Positions 50,501 to 56,500 of a DNA stretch of 64,000 nt are shown here, in pieces; the first letter of the stretch is position 1, and the number at the start of each line of letters is the position of its first letter. The DNA lies in contig JAVGVS010000411.1 of the NCBI GenBank assembly GCA_032718565.1, forward strand, positions 1-64,000. The letters run 5' to 3'. The stretch is from Distichodus sexfasciatus (lineage: Eukaryota > Chordata > Actinopteri > Characiformes > Distichodontidae). The notes under the pieces were generated by a model that worked only from the letters and a program-made list of their open reading frames with translations, made no database searches and was not told the origin of the DNA. Position numbers and translations under genes: made by a program.

Positions 50501-53500
50501 TTTTATGAAAGAATTTTATACGAGTCTAATTATATATATTTTTATTTTAAACTGATGCAGGACACATAAAAATCAAGAAAAAATGAGTTGTTATAGTTAC
50601 TGCAGGATCACTAAAAATGTCTCTGGGGTCCTCCGAGGACCCCCCTTGGTATGTTAAGGGTTAAAACAATCATTTATGCAGCTTCAGTTAACTTTCATGA
50701 GGTTTGAGTGTTAGAACTTCTTAAGTCAGGTCATGGAACATCTGAAGATGGCAGATTGCGGTTTAAACTGTGAGAATGAATACGTTAATACACCGTAAAA
50801 TTCCACCTGCTTCATATTAAAAACGTGTATAATTAAGGTTTCAGCTAAAAAATTCACATGCTTTTGTTCTTTCAAGTCATTAATTAAAGTCTATTTTTAG
50901 ATTCGTATCGCCCCATTTGGTGTTTCACTTGGAATATTCTACATTAATGTTTTATCTGATTAATCTGTAAGATGTTATGTATTACTTTAAAGAATTACAA
51001 TATATTTCAGTTTCGCAAATGGAGTTGAAACTGCGTAAATTGTTTCATGTTGGCGTGAATAAAAATTACTGCATTGTTTTCATAACCCTACAGGTCAAGT
51101 TCTACATCATTTTGGGCACTGGTGGCATTTCGCTGAACACCACTGACGTGGACGTTACTCTTCAGCTCAAAACGTAGGCGCTTACTGTCTGTTCATATTT
51201 AAGCCGGGCCATTTTTCTGCTTGAGAAAACGCAGGACTGTAACGTGTGCGTGTACATGTGTGTTTTCAGGACCAGCGATCAGCCGCCGCTGATCCTGACA
51301 AAGAAGGCTAATGTGGTAATTCAGCTGCTGCTGTCGCTTTCTGGGTGAGTTACTGTCATGTTTACAGCATCACAGATGATGTATTAGCTTTACATTAGAC
51401 TTAATCATTGTTGTCTGTAATATAACCGAGTGAGGATGTAATGTCATAAAGTTTCGTAAGTTTAACTGGATGCCTCCAGCTTGTAGCTGCAACACGTTTA
51501 TACGGACGTAAAGAGGCTCGGTGTGGTTTTGTGCTTGGGTTGCAGCGTGGCTAAGCCGTCGCAGGTGGAATTCACTGGAGCAGTAAAAGGAGAGAGCGCC
51601 ATGAGGATGGAGTCTGATGTTGGCAGTCCCATCGACTATGAGTTCAGGGTAAATCTCTTCTCTCACCTTACAGCGCTCAAAGAAACAAATTTTTTCTGTT
51701 TTTAATTATATTCGTTTGTGTGGCATTTTCCTCGGCGGCCATTTTAGGCATTTTATTTGCACTGTAACACATCTGTGTATCGTTCGTTCAGTCGTTTTAG
51801 ACATTAAATTCCAAACTTTAAAAATGTTGGAAAATATTTATTTTCAAGGCCAAATGCTATAAAAACGGTAAGTTTTTCTTCTGAAACAATAAACGAAAAT
51901 ATTCAATTTAGGCCAAAGGTACGACGGCGTATTAGGGCCATCGTATATATTAAAAAAATAATAAAACGGGGTTGGGGAGGGGGGTAAAATTACGAGAAAA
52001 AAGTAAAAAATTCGGAGATTGTCATATTTGTGTGAAAAAAAACTTGGATATTCTCTGACATTGTAAAGTCATACATTTGCGAGAAAGAAAACGCCAAAAT
52101 CCTCTGAGATGTAAGTAGTAAATTTACGAGAAGAAAAAGTTGGATCTTCTCTGAGTTTAAAGTGGTAAATATACGAGAAAAAAACTCATGGTAAAGAGGT
52201 GGTTATGTTTCATATCAAGTGTTTTACGGTAGATCACGTAGGCGTCCAGTTTCTCGTAAATTTGTGGGGTTTTTTCCCTCGTATATTTACCACTTTAAAC
52301 CCAGAGAATATCCGACTTTTTCTTCTCGTAAAGTTACTACTTACATCTCAGAAGATTTCGGAGTTTTCTTTCTCGCAAATTTATGAACAATATCAAAGAA
52401 TATCCGAGTTTTTCACGCAAATGTATGACAATTTCAGAATTTCTGACTTTTTTCTCGTAATTTTACCCCCCTCCCCAACCCTGTTTTATTTTATTTTTTT
52501 TATATACAATGGCCCTAATACGCCGTCGTACAAAGGAAACCCAAAATAGATTTTCTGTACAAATTAAATTGTGCACAAAGTGGTAAATCAGCAAAGGATT
52601 AATTTTTTGCTTATGGACACAAATATTGGCCAAAATAATGCTTTTTGGGGTTTGATTTAAAGTAGAAACGTAATGAAAGAACGATACACGGATCATGTCT
52701 GACCCTATATTGCCGATATTTGGCAAGGATGCTGGTGTGGCGTAAAAAGAATATTAGTAACTGTTATCATCACAATCCCATATAAAACATTCCATCCATC
52801 CCTCAGGAACTCCACGTCTGGAATACGCACCTGGAATAACTCTGCTTCTCGTGTCTGTCCACAGATCATAAACCTGGGGAAGCCCCTCAAGTCGTTCGGC
52901 AAGGCGTATCTGGACATCCAGTGGCCCAAACACACGGAAACGGGCAAATGGCTGGTGTACCTGATGAAGATCACCACCCGCGGCGTGGAGAAGAACGAGT
53001 GCAGCAACCAAATGGAGGTCAACTCCCTGAAGCTCAAAGAGGTACCGCAGCTTTACTGTTAACTTCTAATGCAGCTATTTGAAATATGAATCTGTCTGTT
53101 GATCAGTAATGATACCTGTCTACTCCTCGTCAGTTTTGGCGGCTCTGATCTGTGTTTTTCACTTTATGCTTTTCGTCAGGAGTCCTCCAGAGCTCTGTCC
53201 AGGACTAAACGTGACGTTGGAGACGGGAGCTCAGAAGGAACATTCTTACCTTTCCTGGACCGAAGGAAGTTCAAAGTCTTGGTAAGTTTACAGACTGCTT
53301 TCCAAATTAATAATAATTACTACTGTCAATATATTAATATTATATAACACCGTAGAACAATATTTTACTAATGATTATTATTATTATTATTACTTATATT
53401 GCACCTTTCATGTACTAAAATGCATTAGTGCGGTACATTAATAAACTAAACCATTAGCTGTAACACAAGTAATAATAATATTGATTAATAACTTGCTTTA

Positions 53501-56500
53501 CACGGGGCAGTTGGTGGCGTAACGGCAGGGTGTTCGCCCCGTGATCAGAAGGTCGCCGGTTAAGTTACCACTGAGGTACTCATGAGCAAGGTGCCGTCCC
53601 CAAGCACCGCTCCCCGGGCGCTGCTCCTTCACGGATGGGTCAAATGCAGAGGTTACATTTGGTTGTGGTGCACAGTGTGCTGTGCTGTGGTGTGTTCACA
53701 ATGACAAATAATCGCTCATGTTCACGTTAAAAATAAAGTCAGGAGCTGCAGGAGTCAAAGAATTAGCCGTTAGAAAGAACTGTAGTGGTGGACTTTGCGG
53801 GCTCCTGATTGTAAACACGTCTTTGTCTTGTTGCTTACAGTCGTGTGAGGACGGAGCCAAGTGTGTGCAGATCAGATGTCCTCTTTCGGGGCTGGACAGT
53901 AACGCCGTCATCGCACTCCGGGCTCGCCTCTGGAACGGCACTTTCCTAGAGGTTTGTGTTTGCTCTCTTGAGGCTCCGTCTTCTTTATCCACCTCTCTCT
54001 CTCTCTAAAATAGTAATGTCCATTAATTGCTTCATACTGTTATCTTGATATTTTAGCGCGTGTGTGTGTGTGTCCTTCTGCCAGCAGCGTTGTACCTGAC
54101 TGGAGCGTGGTTTGGTGGTGAATTAAACTACTGTAAACTTTTGCTCGTGTTCCCTGCAGGACTTTTCCAACATGAATTACGTTGACATCCTGGTGAAAGC
54201 GTCGATCAGGATGGAGGCAGTCACTAGTAACATAGTGCTGAAGAACGAAGACGCACAGGTGTGTAGTGGGGGTGTAAAACACAATACGGCGCTAAAGCGA
54301 TTTAATCGTTTTAATGTAATTGATTTATCTGCTACAAGATCATTTCGGTTTGATCCGCTTCAGGAGACGATCTCATTTCGTCTTAAATGTATGACTTTTT
54401 ACAGCGTCAGTGAATACGTTTTTTTCCCTTGTAAATCTCTTGCCTCTCTCTCTGTGACTACTATCTGTCTGTCTATCGATTCATCCTTTTATTTGTCTAT
54501 CATCTCTCTCCCCCATCTACATCTATCTTTATCTCTCTGTCCTTCTCTTGCTGTCCCTATCCGTCTTGTCTATCTTTATCCATCTTTTTTCCCCCTGCTT
54601 GCTCTCTCATTCTAAAAAAAATGTAACGTTCATTAATTAATTCTGATTAATTCTTACTATTATTATTGTTACACCCATAGTAAGTAGGTTGGCCCAGTTT
54701 GTACCAGTGGAATCTAATTTCATTTTCATGCACAGCGCTAATTCTAAATGTGTGTGTGTGTGTGTTAGGTACGAGTGACGGTGTTTCCAGGCCGAAAGGC
54801 AGCACAGTATGGAGGTTTGCCCTGGTGGATCATCCTGGTTGCGATATTATTGGGACTCCTCCTGCTCGGACTCTTGGTCTTCCTACTCTGGAAGGTAAAA
54901 AAAAAAAACACAGCAAAAATGTTAATACCTTAACAATCAGCTGACAAAGATTTCCGCGTCTCGGTCATCTCTATAAAGTCTTGTGGCTGTGTTTAACAAA
55001 AACCCCAAAAAATCTACGTGGCTGTATGATGACCTGTGTAAAAGAACACCAACGACTTTACTCCCTTCAGTGCGGCTTCTTCGGCAAAAACGAGCCCAAA
55101 AACGAACCCGAGAAAGAGAGACTGACGTCAGACGCGTAGAGAGAGAGAGAGAGCGCGAGACAGAGAGCGGCTCTTTGGGGTAAAAGACCTTTTGAAATCG
55201 TCTCGAGGGGACGGTGGTCAGAGCTTCCTGTGCAAAAAAGCTTTCATGTATGGTGTCGCTGCAGGGGCTGAATGGGATACATACATGGAGCCGAAGGCAT
55301 GAAAAACTAGTGCAATGATGAAGCTTTAAAAGTGGTGGCAGCTCAGAGGAAAGCGGCTTGGTTTGGGGGGGAAACTGCAGATCTTTTTGGGGGGTCTTGC
55401 TTGGCCTCTCGCTTGCTTCCTGCGCATGTTGCAAAGCTGCACCTTTTCCACATTCTCACACTTTTGTCTTTTTGTGAATAAAATGCATTTCAGTTTTTTG
55501 TCTTAAGCTGTGTCACTTCTGAAAATGTTGATTTATGGTGAAAAGCGAATATGACTCTGGTGTTACGTTCAGTACGAATCAAGCGTTTGGAGACACCGCA
55601 TAATCTGTTTCATAACGAGAAACGGAGCTACTGACGTTGACGTTTTTTAGATTCAATTAGGATCTTACGTGAGCACATTAAGGCCATTAGAAGATCAATA
55701 AAAGACATGGAAATTCTCTGACATTATTAAGTCAATCATTTGCAACAAAGAGTCAACATTTCCCAGATTAAAGCTACAAATTAATGAGAAAGAAAATCTG
55801 ATATTATGCAATTTTGAAGAAAAAAAGTCCTAAACTTGCGAGAATAAAACAGTGGACGTTCTCTGATATTGATAAGTTAAGTGGTAAATTTACACTAATT
55901 TCACATATCTTCTGAGATCCAAAAGTCAGTGTCAGATTTTTTTCCTCTCAGAAATTCACTATTTTAATCTCAGAAATTTGACAAATTTCTTGCAAATGTT
56001 TAACTTTTTATAACATCACAGTGTATCAGGCATCCTCAGAGATTATAAAGCCAGAATTTGCTATTTTTATCTCCGAATTTTATCTGGGTTTTTTAACCTA
56101 CAAATACACCAATTTTACCCCAACAAGTGTGAGAAGAATCTCTGCCAAATAATGGCTTTTTTGGATAGCGCAAAATAATACATAATAATAAGCTAAAATG
56201 ATAATAAGCTGATTTTCAAGCCTTCCAAACAATCAAAATAAAAAGACATCTCCCAAAAATAAAAGGAATATTAGTCAAACCCAAAATGAAACTAGATGGA
56301 GAGTAAAACAAAGTATCGTGAAAATATGAAGTTACAATTATTTTACAGGATTATGCTAAATTGGAAACTAGTACTAGTAAAATAATTAACATGTAGGTGT
56401 TTCCAAATTGTTGATCAGCACTGGACTAAAATCATACTTTGTATAATATAGTAAAATTACATGAGTACTATTATTATATTATCAGATTTTTTTGTTTTTG

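Noticed and set aside
54937..55434. 165-codon minus-strand frame
   Set aside because: Overlaps tail exon A and its 3' UTR on the other strand; no family features and serine/arginine-rich from purine runs.
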